Source: an uncultured Hymenobacter sp. (GTDB taxonomy: Bacteria; Bacteroidota; Bacteroidia; Cytophagales; Hymenobacteraceae). From it: a stretch of 64,000 bases of DNA. Position numbers and translations under genes: made by a program. The notes under the pieces are model-generated. The model was not told where the DNA came from. It saw nothing but the letters and a program-made list of their open reading frames with translations, and ran no database searches. This document shows, piece after piece, positions 7,626 to 17,495 of the stretch (its first letter is position 1; each line of letters starts with the position of its first letter). Location of the stretch: assembly GCA_913776615.1 (NCBI GenBank), contig CAJYPK010000027.1, positions 1 to 64,000 on the forward strand. Reading direction: 5' to 3'.

Positions 7626-9953
7626 CTACTGCATCACCGAGCGGGGTCGGTTTTGCGGGGCTACGCCCCAAGTGGGGCTGGGCTTGCTGCCCATCTCAAA
7701 CACGAGCTGGCCACCCTTGAGTAGGTCGGCGTGCGTGAGGTAGGACTTGACGTAGGGCTGGCCGTTGAGCGTTACCCGCTGGATGTACTTGTTGGCCGGC
7801 CCGTTGTTTTTGGCAATGATGGTGAGCGTTTTGCCGCTGCCCAGCGCGAGCGTCGCCTGGCTTACCGACGGGCTGCCGAACACGTAGGCCCCGTTGGCGG
7901 GGTTGAGCGGGTAGAAGCCCAGCGCCGAAAACACGTGCCAGGCCGACATCTGCCCTACGTCCTCGTTGCCGATGATGCCGTCGGGCTTGGTCGTGTAGAA
8001 GTTATCGGTGATGAAGCGAACCTTCTCGGCCGTTTTCCAGGGCTGGCCCACGTAGCTGTAGAGGTAGGTGATGTGGTGGCCGGGCTCGTTGCCGTGGGCG
8101 TACATGCCGATGAGCCCCGAAATGTCGGGCGAGGCTTCGGCCCCCATGTTGCCTTTCACCACAAACAGCGAATCGAGCTTCTGGCTGAAGCGCTTTTCGC
8201 CGCCGAGCAAGTCAATCAGCCCCTCCACGTCCTGCGGTACGAGCCAGGTGTACTGCCAGGCGTTGCCCTCGGTGAAGTCACTCTTCATGTGCACCGACGA
8301 GAAGGGGTTGAACGGCGTGCGCCACTCATTCTGCGCCACCCGGCCGCGCATGAAGCCGACGTGCTTATCGAAGTAGTTCTGGTAGTTCTGGGCGCGCTTG
8401 CTGAAATAGACGTAATCTTCCGTGTTGCCCAACTGCTTGGCCATTTGGGCAATGCACCAGTCGTCAATGGCATATTCCAGGCCTTTCGACACGCTTTCTA
8501 CCTCATTGTTAGCGGGAATGAAGCCAAGGGCTTTCACGTCCTTCAGGCCCCAGTCGTCGCGCATGGCGGTGGCCTTCACGGCCTCGTAGGCCAGGTTGGC
8601 ATCGAAGCCCTTGAAGCCCTTGAGGTAAGCGTCGGCCACCACCGGCACGGCGCTGTAGCCCACCATGCAGTTGGTTTCGTTGGCCATGAGGTGCCACACC
8701 GGCAGCTTGCCCTGCTGCTGGTAGATGGCCAGCATGGAGCTCACCATGTCGTTGACGCGCTCGGGCTGCAAAATCGTGAACAGCGGGTGCGCCGCCCGGT
8801 AGGTATCCCAGAGCGAAAACGTGGTGAGGTTGGTGAACTTGGCGCCGGTATGCACCTGCTCGTCGGTGCCCCAGTAGTCGCCGTTGTGGTCGTTGAAGAT
8901 AGAGGGGGCCACCATCGTGTGGTAGAGCGCGGTGTAGAACGTCTTCATCCGCGCCGGCTCGGCCTGGATGCGAACTTTTTGTAGCTCCCGGTTCCAGCTG
9001 GCATCGGCGGCGGCGGCCACGCGGGCGAAGTTCCAGTGCGGAACCTCGGCCCGGATGTTGGCCAGCGCGTTGGTGGTGCTGACGGGTGAAATACCCACTT
9101 TCAGCTTCACCACCTCGCCGGCCTGGGTGGTGAAGGTGAGCACGCCCTTGAGGCGGTTGCCGGTCGCGGCGGGAGCGGTATTGCCCAGCGAATCAGTAAC
9201 CTGTACGCTAGTGAACTGCCGAATCGGCTTCGATACGATGGCGGCGAAGTAGAGCCGCTGCTTCGCCGCCCAACCCTTCGAAAAACGATAGCCCACGAGC
9301 GTGCTATCGTTGAGCTGCTCGATGTGGGTATCGGTGGCCAAATCCCAGCCGATGCCCTGCTGCAAGTCGATAACGAGGTGCGCCGCGTCGGACTTCGGGA
9401 AGGTGTACTGGTGAAAGCCCACCCGCTCGCTGGTCGTCAGCTCGGCCTTGATGTTGTAGCGCTTCAGGCGCACGCTGTAGTAGCCCGGCTTTACCTTCTC
9501 CTCCTTGTGCGAAAACAGCGAAACGAACCCGCTCTCGGGGTTTTTCAGCGTGCCCTTGCGTACCCGTACCGCGCCGGTGGTGGGCATCACGGCCACATCG
9601 CCCAGGTCGCCGATGCCGGTGCCGCTGAGGTGAGTGTGCGAAAAGCCCACGATGGTCGAATCCGAATAGTGGTAGCCCGAGCACCAGTCCCAGCCCTCCG
9701 ACAAGTTCACTGGCCCGAGCTGCACCGCCCCGAAGGGCACGTTGGCCCCCAGGAAAACGTGCCCGTGAAACCCGGTGCCGATGTAAGGGTCAACGTATTG
9801 CGTGAGGCTGGCGGGCTTGGTTGCCGCTACCCGCTGGGCCACTGCCGGTTGGGCCGCGAGGTAACCGCCCAGCAGCGCCAGCGCAACTAGCGGTAACCGC
9901 CCGCGGCCGGCAAGCTCAGCATGACGGTTAGTTGTGTTAATTACCTTTTGCAT
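7626..9953 (-). CDS. GH92-family alpha-mannosidase
   Basis: Protein of 775 residues with an N-terminal export signal. It opens with YVDPYIGTGFHGHVFLGANV and PFGAVQLGPV, the hallmark N-terminal block of GH92, then SGYHYSDSTIVGFSHTHLSG, LWDTYRAAHPLF and, near the C-terminus, GNEDVGQMSAWHVFSALGFY, the segment holding family catalytic and calcium-contact residues. GH92 enzymes are calcium-dependent exo-alpha-mannosidases acting on N-glycans and yeast mannans in the periplasm. The gene starts 24 bases after the GH2 stop, so the two are co-transcribed. Linkage preference (1,2, 1,3 or 1,6) cannot be judged from sequence. Confidence 0.93.
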   Translation of the reverse strand: MQKVINTTNRHAELAGRGRLPLVALALLGGYLAAQPAVAQRVAATKPASLTQYVDPYIGTGFHGHVFLGANVPFGAVQLGPVNLSEGWDWCSGYHYSDSTIVGFSHTHLSGTGIGDLGDVAVMPTTGAVRVRKGTLKNPESGFVSLFSHKEEKVKPGYYSVRLKRYNIKAELTTSERVGFHQYTFPKSDAAHLVIDLQQGIGWDLATDTHIEQLNDSTLVGYRFSKGWAAKQRLYFAAIVSKPIRQFTSVQVTDSLGNTAPAATGNRLKGVLTFTTQAGEVVKLKVGISPVSTTNALANIRAEVPHWNFARVAAAADASWNRELQKVRIQAEPARMKTFYTALYHTMVAPSIFNDHNGDYWGTDEQVHTGAKFTNLTTFSLWDTYRAAHPLFTILQPERVNDMVSSMLAIYQQQGKLPVWHLMANETNCMVGYSAVPVVADAYLKGFKGFDANLAYEAVKATAMRDDWGLKDVKALGFIPANNEVESVSKGLEYAIDDWCIAQMAKQLGNTEDYVYFSKRAQNYQNYFDKHVGFMRGRVAQNEWRTPFNPFSSVHMKSDFTEGNAWQYTWLVPQDVEGLIDLLGGEKRFSQKLDSLFVVKGNMGAEASPDISGLIGMYAHGNEPGHHITYLYSYVGQPWKTAEKVRFITDNFYTTKPDGIIGNEDVGQMSAWHVFSALGFYPLNPANGAYVFGSPSVSQATLALGSGKTLTIIAKNNGPANKYIQRVTLNGQPYVKSYLTHADLLKGGQLVFEMGSKPSPTWGVAPQNRPRSVMQ

Positions 9954-9977
9954 AGTAGGGTAGGCAGGGTAGAGAAA

Positions 9978-12632
9978 TTATTGGCCAGCAATTGGTACCA
10001 ACTGCTTAGCCACGTTCCAGCCTTCAACCGACACCACCGGCGCGGACTCGCCAGCCGCGGGCGTGTAGTCGAGCAGCACGGTTTTGCTTTCGCCGGGCAG
10101 TACCGACACGTAGTTGTCGGAGTAGAATACCGGCAGCACGCGCTTCTGCGTCTGCGGATTGACCAGGGCCAGCCGGTTAAAGAACGCAACCGGGGCCCCG
10201 GTCGGATTGGCGAGGGTGACTTCAATTTTGCCCGGGGCGGCCTGGCGGGCGGCCAGCCGCACGGTGGTTTTAGCCAGGGTTTTCAGGCCCGAGTATTCGC
10301 CCTTGGCATTGGGCAGCCAGTAGAAGTTGTTGCTGAGCACCTGCTTGTTGAGGTCCTGCAATTGCAGCGACAGGAACATGCCCTGCTGGCTGGCCAGCTG
10401 CTTCACGTTAGCGTTGACGGGCAGGTATTTCTTGGCCGACGACGGGTTAATTTCGACTACCACCTGCGTGATGGGCGTCTTCTTGCCGGCCATGTCGTAG
10501 GCATCGACCACCAGCATCAGGTCGCGTTTCACGTCGAAGCGGTTGTTGACGAGCGTCACCATGCTGTCCACGGGGTTGTACATCACGTGCAGCGGCTCGC
10601 TGCCGGTGCGCAGGCCATAGAGGCAGGCGTTGGGGTCGAGGTAGTAATCGTACATCTGGCCGCGCAGGGCGGTCCAGGGATTTTGCGTTTTCCAGATGAT
10701 GCTGCCCGTATACCAGTCCCACATGTGGGCGCTAAAGCCCTCCATGAGCGCCCGGTACTGGTCGTAGTTGACGAGCTGCGCCTTCATGCCAAAATCGCGG
10801 ATGTCCTTGGGCGCGCCGTAGGGCAGCAGGTACTGCTCGTAGCCGATGTAGGTGTGGTAGGTCCATACCGAATCGACTTGCTCGGTGGGCTTGCTGCTGG
10901 CTCCCAGGTAGCGCGGCGGTACGAGGTTGGCAGGCGCCAAGAAGCGCTCCAGCGACTCCACGTCGCCCACGCCCACCGAGCCCACTTCCGAGTTGAAGGG
11001 GAACGTGCGGTGCCCCCAGAACTGGCTGATGGGCTGAATGCCGTACGGCCCGTCGCCGTTGCCGCCCAGCGTGTTGGTCGACATGCTGTCGGCGTTGGAG
11101 TAGGGGATAAACCAGCGCGTGCCGTCGAGCTTGGGCAGCAGGCTATCCTGCATGGCCGTGAGGATGTCCTTGGGCGGCGTGATTTCGTTGCCCCCGCACC
11201 AAATGGCCAGCGAGGCGTGGTTGCGCACCAGCTTCACCTGGTCGGCCACCGAGTTTATGAACAGGCGGTGGTCATTGGGGTAGCGGCGGCGAGTCCACTG
11301 ATCCTCCAACTTCATGGGGTCGACCCAGCGGCCATTGCAATCGCCGCTCATCCAGAAGTCTTGCAGCACGAGCATGCCATACTTGTCGCACGCCTCGTAA
11401 AACTCCGGCCGCTCAACCAGCGCCCCGCCCCAGATGCGGATGAGGTTCAGGTTCATGTCGCGGTGAAACCGGATTTCGGTGTCGTAGCGCGCCTTGCTGA
11501 AGCGCAGCATGGCGTCCGAGATAATCCAGTTGCCGCCCTTGATAAAGATTTTCTGGCCGTTGAGCAGCACCTCCATGCTCTGGGTGTGGTCGTTCCACTT
11601 GGTGCCGACTTCGCGCACGCCCACCTGCAGGCTTTCCTCGTCCGACACCGTTTTGCCGCCCACCAGGAATTGCATATTGAGCGGGTAGAGTGGCTGCGCA
11701 CCGTAGCCGTTGGGCCACCACAGCTTGGGGTTTGGCAGCGTGAGCGTGGGCAGGCTCACTTGCTTGGTCGTGCGCGCGGGCACGCTCACCGGCAGCTTCA
11801 CCAGCCGGCCGGCGATGGTGTATTGCAGGGTGCCGCTCACGGCGCGGCCGGTGGGATTTTCCAGCTCGGTCGTCACGGCCAGGGTGGCAGGCGCCTGGGG
11901 GCCGGTGGGCCGGCGTACGCCGGGCACGCGGGTGATGACGTGCGGGTTTTTGAGGTTGACCGACCCGGTTTTCTCAATCGTGACCTTGTCCCAGATGCCG
12001 GTGTTGCGGTCGCGGATGGGGCGAATCCAGTCCCAGCCGGCCGTGTACTGGGTCGAGACGTTGCGGGCGATTACGCCGTCACCGCCCTGGCCGCCGTTGG
12101 GGTTGCCCACGGGGTCGGGCGGGTACACCACCACCGCCAGGCGGTTGCGGCCGTTTTTGGCGAGGTACGGCGTGATGTTGTAGGTCTGCCGCAGAAACAT
12201 GCCGTAGTGCGTCTGCTTGTTGAGCTTCTGCCCGTTGAGGAAGACCTCGCAGCTGTAGTTCACGCCCCGCAGGTGCAGCCACACCTGCCCGTCAGCGGCG
12301 GCTGGCGCTTCCTGAAAATCCTTGGCGAACCAGTAGGTGTAGTAGTCGCGTCCGGTCTTGTAGATGTCCGGAATGCGCTCGTTGTTCATCCCGAAAAACG
12401 GGTCGGGTACCTGCTTGTTGGCCAGCTGGGTGGTGAGCACCGTGCCCGGCACCACGGCCGGCTGCCAGCCCGCGAGCGCGTACGTCGGCTGCGACAGCTG
12501 CGGGCCAGCCGCCGTGACCTTGGCGATGGGCTGGGCCAGCCAGCCGGAGTTCAGCTCGTAGCGTTGCTGCGCCGCCAGGGGCAAGGCGCTGGCCAGGGCC
12601 AGGAAGGAAAGCAGGTAGCGAGATTTGGTCAT
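9978..12632 (-). CDS. GH2-family exo-glycosidase (beta-mannosidase / exo-glucosaminidase type)
   Basis: Taking ATG at 12632 gives 884 residues with a clear signal peptide (MTKSRYLLSFLALASALPLA). A longer frame opens at 12716, but those 28 codons lie in a palindromic repeat, so I reject them. Domain order is GH2 sugar-binding (about 70-200), immunoglobulin-like, then TIM barrel with RIWGGALVERPEFYEACDKY, the acid/base motif WCGGNE and a likely nucleophile in FNSEVGS. The layout resembles GH2 exo-beta-glucosaminidases and beta-mannosidases. Beside GH92 and GH20 enzymes, removal of the core beta-mannose of N-glycans is an attractive role, but it is inference. Confidence 0.85.
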   Translation of the reverse strand: MTKSRYLLSFLALASALPLAAQQRYELNSGWLAQPIAKVTAAGPQLSQPTYALAGWQPAVVPGTVLTTQLANKQVPDPFFGMNNERIPDIYKTGRDYYTYWFAKDFQEAPAAADGQVWLHLRGVNYSCEVFLNGQKLNKQTHYGMFLRQTYNITPYLAKNGRNRLAVVVYPPDPVGNPNGGQGGDGVIARNVSTQYTAGWDWIRPIRDRNTGIWDKVTIEKTGSVNLKNPHVITRVPGVRRPTGPQAPATLAVTTELENPTGRAVSGTLQYTIAGRLVKLPVSVPARTTKQVSLPTLTLPNPKLWWPNGYGAQPLYPLNMQFLVGGKTVSDEESLQVGVREVGTKWNDHTQSMEVLLNGQKIFIKGGNWIISDAMLRFSKARYDTEIRFHRDMNLNLIRIWGGALVERPEFYEACDKYGMLVLQDFWMSGDCNGRWVDPMKLEDQWTRRRYPNDHRLFINSVADQVKLVRNHASLAIWCGGNEITPPKDILTAMQDSLLPKLDGTRWFIPYSNADSMSTNTLGGNGDGPYGIQPISQFWGHRTFPFNSEVGSVGVGDVESLERFLAPANLVPPRYLGASSKPTEQVDSVWTYHTYIGYEQYLLPYGAPKDIRDFGMKAQLVNYDQYRALMEGFSAHMWDWYTGSIIWKTQNPWTALRGQMYDYYLDPNACLYGLRTGSEPLHVMYNPVDSMVTLVNNRFDVKRDLMLVVDAYDMAGKKTPITQVVVEINPSSAKKYLPVNANVKQLASQQGMFLSLQLQDLNKQVLSNNFYWLPNAKGEYSGLKTLAKTTVRLAARQAAPGKIEVTLANPTGAPVAFFNRLALVNPQTQKRVLPVFYSDNYVSVLPGESKTVLLDYTPAAGESAPVVSVEGWNVAKQLVPIAGQ

Positions 12633-12661
12633 GTGGATAGTGGGCGGGCTCTTCAAGCGTG

Positions 12662-12825
12662 GTCGCCTCACCCCCCGGCCCCCTCTCCAAAGAGGAGAGG
12701 GGGAGCCGGACGACACTGGCGATAGTAAAGCTTTATAGGACCGTTTTTCTACTTCAATTTTTTACTTCAAAAGCCGTCCGGCTCCCCCTCTCCTTTTCGG
12801 AGAGGGGGCCGGGGGGTGAGGCGAC
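12662..12825. repeat. Paired palindromic intergenic repeat
   Basis: Two 51-base arms (12662-12712 and 12775-12825) are close inverted copies. Each also folds on its own through CCCTCTCC/GGAGAGGG. The element fills the gap between the transporter stop and the GH2 start and may act as a transcript-stabilising or attenuating structure. Confidence 0.85.
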
Positions 12826-12840
12826 CCGCCCGACGAACCC

Positions 12841-14136
12841 CTACGCCCGCCGGATTTTATGCCCCGTCACCCCGTAAAACAGCAGAAACAAATAGCACGG
12901 AATCACTAGCCAATAAGCGTGTTGGGGTGAAGAGTGGTCGGCCAATAAGCCGTAGAGCGGCGGCAGCACCGCGCCCCCGGCAATGGCCATGATGAGCAGC
13001 GACGAGCCCAGTTTGGTGAAGCGCCCCAACCCGGCAATGGCCAGCGGCCAGATGGCCGGGAAAACCAGTGAGTTAGCCAGCCCCAGCAGCGAGATAAAGA
13101 GCACCGACGGATAGCCAGTCGTGGAAAGCGCCCCCAGCGCGAACAGCACGCCCGTTACGGCCGAAACCTGCAACGCCTTCTCCTGCGAGATCAATCGGGG
13201 AATGGCCACGATGCCGATGCCGTAGCCCACGATCATGGCTACCAGCGTGCAGGTAGTAAAGAACTTAGCCGTGGCCAGAGCAATGCCCTGCGAGGCACCA
13301 TAGCTGATAATCGTATCGCCGGCAATCACTTCCACGCCCACGTAGAAGAACATGGCGAGTGCCCCGAGGATCAGGTGCGGGAAGTGGAAGATGCTCGACT
13401 TGTTGGTGTTGGCGGCGGCCACGGTTTCGTCTTCGTGGTCGGTATCGATTTCGGGGAGAAAGGAGAAATAAATGAGCGTCGCCAGGATGACCAGCACGCC
13501 CAGCATGAGCAGGTAGGGCGTAACCACGCGGGCGGCTAGGGCGTCGAGCTCGGCAGCTTTGGCGGCGGGGCTGAGGCTACCCAGGCGTTTCACCAGCGCA
13601 TCGGCATCTTTCAGCGCCACGGCCCCCAGGGCAATGGGGGCCAGCGCCCCGGCCACCTTGTTGCAAATGCCCATGATGCTGATGCGCTTGGCGGCACTTT
13701 CGCGCGGCCCCAGAATGGTAATGTAGGGATTGGCCGCCGTTTGCAGTACGGCCAGCCCGGTACCCTGCACAAACAGGCCCAGCAAAAACAGCCCGTAAGT
13801 ACGCGTGAGCGCCGCCGGGATGAAAAGCAGCGCCCCCACGCCCATCACAACCAGCCCGGCCGACATCCCTTTCTTGAAACCCGTGGCTTTCAGCACCCAG
13901 GCCGACGGCACTGCCATTACCAGGTAAGAAATGTAAAAGGCAAAGGCCACCAGGTACGCCTCAAAATTGCTCAGCTCGCAGGAGATTTTCAGGTACGGAA
14001 TCAGCACCGAGTTGAGCCAGGTGACGAAACCGAAGATGAAAAACAGTGCCCCGATGATGATAATCGAGCGGGTTTGCTGGCTGCTGGCTGGGGGAGCCAG
14101 CGCGGCGGGGCTGGCTGGGGTCGCTACTTTAGGCAT
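12841..14136 (-). CDS. FucP/NagP-type MFS sugar transporter
   Basis: Protein of 431 residues with about twelve hydrophobic segments. The N-terminal GALFFIFGFVTWLNSVLIPYL and the later GTGLAVLQTAANPYITILG are typical of the FucP (L-fucose/glucose-galactose proton symporter) branch of the major facilitator superfamily. NagP, the N-acetylglucosamine permease, belongs to this branch. It lies 50 bases downstream of the GH20 gene in the same direction, with the ROK kinase and NagB-like enzyme further upstream. Import of GlcNAc released by GH20 is therefore the best guess; fucose released by the GH29 enzymes is the alternative. Confidence 0.85.
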   Translation of the reverse strand: MPKVATPASPAALAPPASSQQTRSIIIIGALFFIFGFVTWLNSVLIPYLKISCELSNFEAYLVAFAFYISYLVMAVPSAWVLKATGFKKGMSAGLVVMGVGALLFIPAALTRTYGLFLLGLFVQGTGLAVLQTAANPYITILGPRESAAKRISIMGICNKVAGALAPIALGAVALKDADALVKRLGSLSPAAKAAELDALAARVVTPYLLMLGVLVILATLIYFSFLPEIDTDHEDETVAAANTNKSSIFHFPHLILGALAMFFYVGVEVIAGDTIISYGASQGIALATAKFFTTCTLVAMIVGYGIGIVAIPRLISQEKALQVSAVTGVLFALGALSTTGYPSVLFISLLGLANSLVFPAIWPLAIAGLGRFTKLGSSLLIMAIAGGAVLPPLYGLLADHSSPQHAYWLVIPCYLFLLFYGVTGHKIRRA

Positions 14137-14186
14137 GAGGGCAGGGGAAAAAGGCGGGGGATAGCAAAGAGGGGGCGCGGCCGGAA

Positions 14187-16544
14187 TTATTGAATTACCA
14201 GCTCATCGGCAAACAGCCAGGACGAAGCTTCCTTAGCCCCGGCGGCCGTTTTGAGGGTCTGTGCGTTCTTGGCCGTCACCCGGACGAAGCGCGCCTTGGT
14301 TTTCTTCCAGTCGGCATTCACCGCGCCGATGGCCGAGCCAGGTTGCGCCGCCGCGACGGGAGCCGAGTACACTGTTTTGTATGTGCGGCCGTCGGTCGAA
14401 ACGGCGACTTCCAACGCGGTGGGCAGTAGAATCTCGTCCTCCGGCTTCTGCAAAAAGGTGCTGCGCAGGGAGCTGATATCGGTGGCCTTTTTCAAGTCGA
14501 TGGTCGCCACCAGGTCGTCGCCCAGGAAGCCCAGCCAGTGCCCGTCGGTGTGGCTGAGCGAGCCGTGCAGGCCATCGACCAGCGTGAGCGGACCGCTGGC
14601 CAGGTAGTTTTTGTGGGGCGCGCTGGCCAGCTTGGTCGGCTCGGCAAAGGCCTTGTGGGCCAGCACGTCGGTGGAGGTCGTTTTGCCGGCCGGCTGCCCA
14701 TTCTCAAAAGAAGCGGCCTTGACCGTGGCGGAGCTGGTAAGCATAAACGGTCCCGAATAAGCGGTAGAAGCCGGGGTCGGGGCCGAGCCGTCGAGGGTGT
14801 AGCGGATCTGCGGGCCGGTGGCGTCGAGCAGCAGGCTCACCATATCGCCGCCCTTGGTCGTGTCGGCCACGAATTGCTGGCGCACGTTGAAGGCACTCTT
14901 GGCGTAATTGGCTCCCAGGGCGGCGTAGCGCTGGTATTGCGGCTGCATCCGCACCTTGAAGCTCTCCCAGTTTTTGAGGCGGGCGGGCGTCCAGAGCACT
15001 TCGGCCAGGGCTGCCATGCGGGGCAGCACCATGTACTCTGCGTACTGCTCGGTGGGGATGTATTCGGTCCAGAGGTTGGCCTGTGCGCCCAGAATGTACG
15101 GGCGCTCGGCAGCGGTCAGCTCCGGGGGCGTGGGCTCGAAGGAGTACACCTTACCCAGCGGCAGGTAGCCGCCGATGTTCAGCGGCTCCAGCGCCGGGTC
15201 GCCCTGCGCGTGGTCGAAATACACAAACTCGCCGGGCGTCATCACTACCTGGTGCTTCTGCCGGGCGGCGGCAGTGCCGCCTTCCATGCCGCGCCACGAC
15301 ATCACGGCGGCGTTGGGAGCCAGCCCGCCCTCCAGGATTTCATCCCAGCCGATGATGGTTTTACCCTTGCTGTTCATGAATTTCTCCATGCGCTGCACGA
15401 AATAGCTTTGCAGCTCGTGCTCGTCCTTGAGGTGCTCGGCCTTGATGCGGGCCTGGCACTTGGGGCACACCTTCCAGCGGGTTTTGGGCGCTTCGTCGCC
15501 GCCGACGTGCACGATTTTGCTCGGAAACAGCGGCATGACCTCGGTCAGCACATCCTCCAGAAAGGCAAACGTCTGCTCGTTGCCGGCGCAGAAAATATCG
15601 TCGTACACCCCCCAGGTTTGCCCCACCTTGAAGGGGCCGCCGGTGCAGGAGAGCTCGGGGTAGGCCGTGAGGGCCGCCAGCGCGTGGCCGGGCATCTCGA
15701 TTTCGGGCACGACCGTGATGTAGCGCTCCTGGGCGTACTTAACTACTTCTTTTATTTGCTCTTGCGTGTAGAAGCCGCCGTAGCGTACGTTGTCGTACTC
15801 CGGCACCTTGGCTCCGTAGTGGCCGATGAGCGTGCCGTCGCGGTAGCCGCCCACCGAGGTCAGCTTGGGGTACTTTTTGATTTCGATGCGCCAGCCCTGG
15901 TCGTCGGTGAGGTGCCAGTGGAAGGTGTTCATCTTGTGCATCGCCAGGTAGTCGATGTACTTCTTCACAAAGTCGGTGGAGAAGAAATGGCGACTCACGT
16001 CGAGGTGCATGCCGCGCCAGCTGTAGCGCGGCTTGTCGATAACCTCCATCGCGGCCAGGCTGGCCGCCGCCCCGCGCTGCGTCGGCAGCAGCTGCCGCAG
16101 CGTCTGCACGCCCCGGAACAACCCCTGGGGCTGGCTGGCCGCCAGCGTCACCTGCGCGGGCTGCACGCTGAGCGTGTAGCCCTCCGCCCCGAGCGAGTCG
16201 GTAGGGGCGGGGGTGGTGAGCGTGAGGTAGATGGAGCCCTGGCGCTGCTTGCCCGGCGCGGCCTGCACCACGGCCGGCTGCACGCCGGTAGCCCGCCCTA
16301 TTTCCTGGCTCAGCGACTGCCCGATGCGGCGCAGCTCCTCGTTTTTGGGGCCGACGTAAATCTTGGTGGTCGGCGTAATGGCAAAGCTGCCGGAGCCCGG
16401 GATGAGTTGCACCGGCTGCGGAATAACGGCGATACCCGGCTGACCGGTCGGCGCTTGCTGGGCGTAGGCCGGGGCCAGCAGGCCCGCCGCGCCGCTGCTC
16501 AGGCTCAGTACGGTGGCGAGGGAAGTTAAAAACTGCTTATTCAT
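14187..16544 (-). CDS. GH20-family beta-N-acetylhexosaminidase
   Basis: Protein of 785 residues with a signal peptide ending near AYAQ. An N-terminal GH20b-like domain (about 35-165) precedes the catalytic barrel, which holds MHLDVSRHFF, NTFHWHLTDDQGWRIEIK and the catalytic Asp-Glu pair in HVGGDEAPKTRW. Downstream are a CHB_HEX-type beta domain (IRYTLDGSAPTPAS) and a discoidin-like carbohydrate-binding end. GH20 enzymes remove terminal GlcNAc or GalNAc by substrate-assisted catalysis in the periplasm or at the cell surface. The start codon overlaps the end of the ROK kinase gene by 8 bases, so both are on one transcript. Confidence 0.95.
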   Translation of the reverse strand: MNKQFLTSLATVLSLSSGAAGLLAPAYAQQAPTGQPGIAVIPQPVQLIPGSGSFAITPTTKIYVGPKNEELRRIGQSLSQEIGRATGVQPAVVQAAPGKQRQGSIYLTLTTPAPTDSLGAEGYTLSVQPAQVTLAASQPQGLFRGVQTLRQLLPTQRGAAASLAAMEVIDKPRYSWRGMHLDVSRHFFSTDFVKKYIDYLAMHKMNTFHWHLTDDQGWRIEIKKYPKLTSVGGYRDGTLIGHYGAKVPEYDNVRYGGFYTQEQIKEVVKYAQERYITVVPEIEMPGHALAALTAYPELSCTGGPFKVGQTWGVYDDIFCAGNEQTFAFLEDVLTEVMPLFPSKIVHVGGDEAPKTRWKVCPKCQARIKAEHLKDEHELQSYFVQRMEKFMNSKGKTIIGWDEILEGGLAPNAAVMSWRGMEGGTAAARQKHQVVMTPGEFVYFDHAQGDPALEPLNIGGYLPLGKVYSFEPTPPELTAAERPYILGAQANLWTEYIPTEQYAEYMVLPRMAALAEVLWTPARLKNWESFKVRMQPQYQRYAALGANYAKSAFNVRQQFVADTTKGGDMVSLLLDATGPQIRYTLDGSAPTPASTAYSGPFMLTSSATVKAASFENGQPAGKTTSTDVLAHKAFAEPTKLASAPHKNYLASGPLTLVDGLHGSLSHTDGHWLGFLGDDLVATIDLKKATDISSLRSTFLQKPEDEILLPTALEVAVSTDGRTYKTVYSAPVAAAQPGSAIGAVNADWKKTKARFVRVTAKNAQTLKTAAGAKEASSWLFADELVIQ

Positions 16545-17424
16545 AGAGCGAATGCACGGGGCGGGTGGGGATGGATTGTTGCTTCATGGGGCAGAGGGCA
16601 GCGGCCCCGAGCACGGCTGCGTTACCGATGGCCGAGGGGGCCACCACTAAGCGCTCCGTCACTTGCTTGAACGGAAACGCCGCCAGGCTTTCGGACAAGC
16701 CCCCGCGGAAAAACTCGAAGCCTTTGCTCACCGAGCCACCCAAAAAAATGGCCTCGGGCGCGAGGGCGTACAAAATGATGTGCAGCGCCTGCCCCAGGTG
16801 CCAGCCCATTTCGGCGTACACGGCCAGCGCCTGGGCATCGCCCTGCCGGGCGCGGGCGTGCCACTCGGTGCCCACTCGGCCTGTGCGCTGGGCAAAGAAC
16901 TTGCCGCTGCAATAGTCTTCTATCGTTTTGTCGAGGTAGGGAATGCAGCCAAACTCGCCGGCGCTCGACAGCGTGCCCGAGTAAATCTGGTGGTTGATGA
17001 TGATGCCCGCCCCCAGCCCCGTACCTAGGGCCAGCCCCACGAGGTTGGCGTAGGGCTGGCCCTGGCCGTACATCTTCTCACCGATGGCGAAGGCGTTGGC
17101 GTCGTTGGTGAGGTAGACCGGCTGGGCGAAGTGGCGGGCCAGGTGCGCTTTCAGAGGCACCTCGCGCCACGACGGGATATTCTGTACGTTGTGCACAATG
17201 CCGTTTTCCTCGTCCACCAGCCCCGGCACGCCGATGCCGATGCCCGCCACGTCGGGCGTCACCAGCGGGGCCAGGTGGCGCGTCAGCTCGGCCAGAATCT
17301 GCTCCTGCGGCGCGTTGGCCGAGGTCTCAAACCGGACTTCCTGCACGATTTCGCCATCCTGCACGACGCCCAGGTGAACCTTCGTTCCGCCGATGTCTAC
17401 GCCGAGGTACTTAGGGCTACTCAT
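16537..17424 (-). CDS. ROK-family sugar kinase (glucokinase / GlcNAc kinase type)
   Basis: Protein of 295 residues. The phosphate motif DIGGTKVHLGVV lies at about residues 10-21, followed by GIGVPGLVDEENG and LTNDANAFAIGE, which carries the catalytic aspartate. The usual ROK zinc motif (His plus CxCGxxGC) is absent: the segment reads GEFGCIPYLDKTIEDYC. A similar variant is common in Bacteroidota ROK kinases. It is not a repressor because no helix-turn-helix precedes the ROK domain. Next to a NagB-like enzyme and a GH20 hexosaminidase, phosphorylation of imported GlcNAc is the likely task. Confidence 0.85.
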   Translation of the reverse strand: MSSPKYLGVDIGGTKVHLGVVQDGEIVQEVRFETSANAPQEQILAELTRHLAPLVTPDVAGIGIGVPGLVDEENGIVHNVQNIPSWREVPLKAHLARHFAQPVYLTNDANAFAIGEKMYGQGQPYANLVGLALGTGLGAGIIINHQIYSGTLSSAGEFGCIPYLDKTIEDYCSGKFFAQRTGRVGTEWHARARQGDAQALAVYAEMGWHLGQALHIILYALAPEAIFLGGSVSKGFEFFRGGLSESLAAFPFKQVTERLVVAPSAIGNAAVLGAAALCPMKQQSIPTRPVHSLYE

Positions 17425-17495
17425 CTGGTAATCAAATTCTAATTAATCAGGTTATGCGACGCACTGCATGACCGTAATTTTATAACTAGTCGTTC

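Noticed and set aside
12632..12716. Earlier start for the GH2 protein
   Set aside because: The extra 28 codons lie in a palindromic repeat and would hide the signal peptide beginning MTKSRYLL.
9921..12725. Open frame of about 930 codons on the plus strand, antisense to the GH2 gene
   Set aside because: It mirrors a clear GH2 coding region, is rich in His/Val/Gly/Arg as expected of antisense GC-rich codons, and shows no family motif.
14538..16529. Open frame of about 660 codons antisense to the GH20 gene
   Set aside because: Same composition artefact; the GH20 motifs on the other strand are unambiguous.
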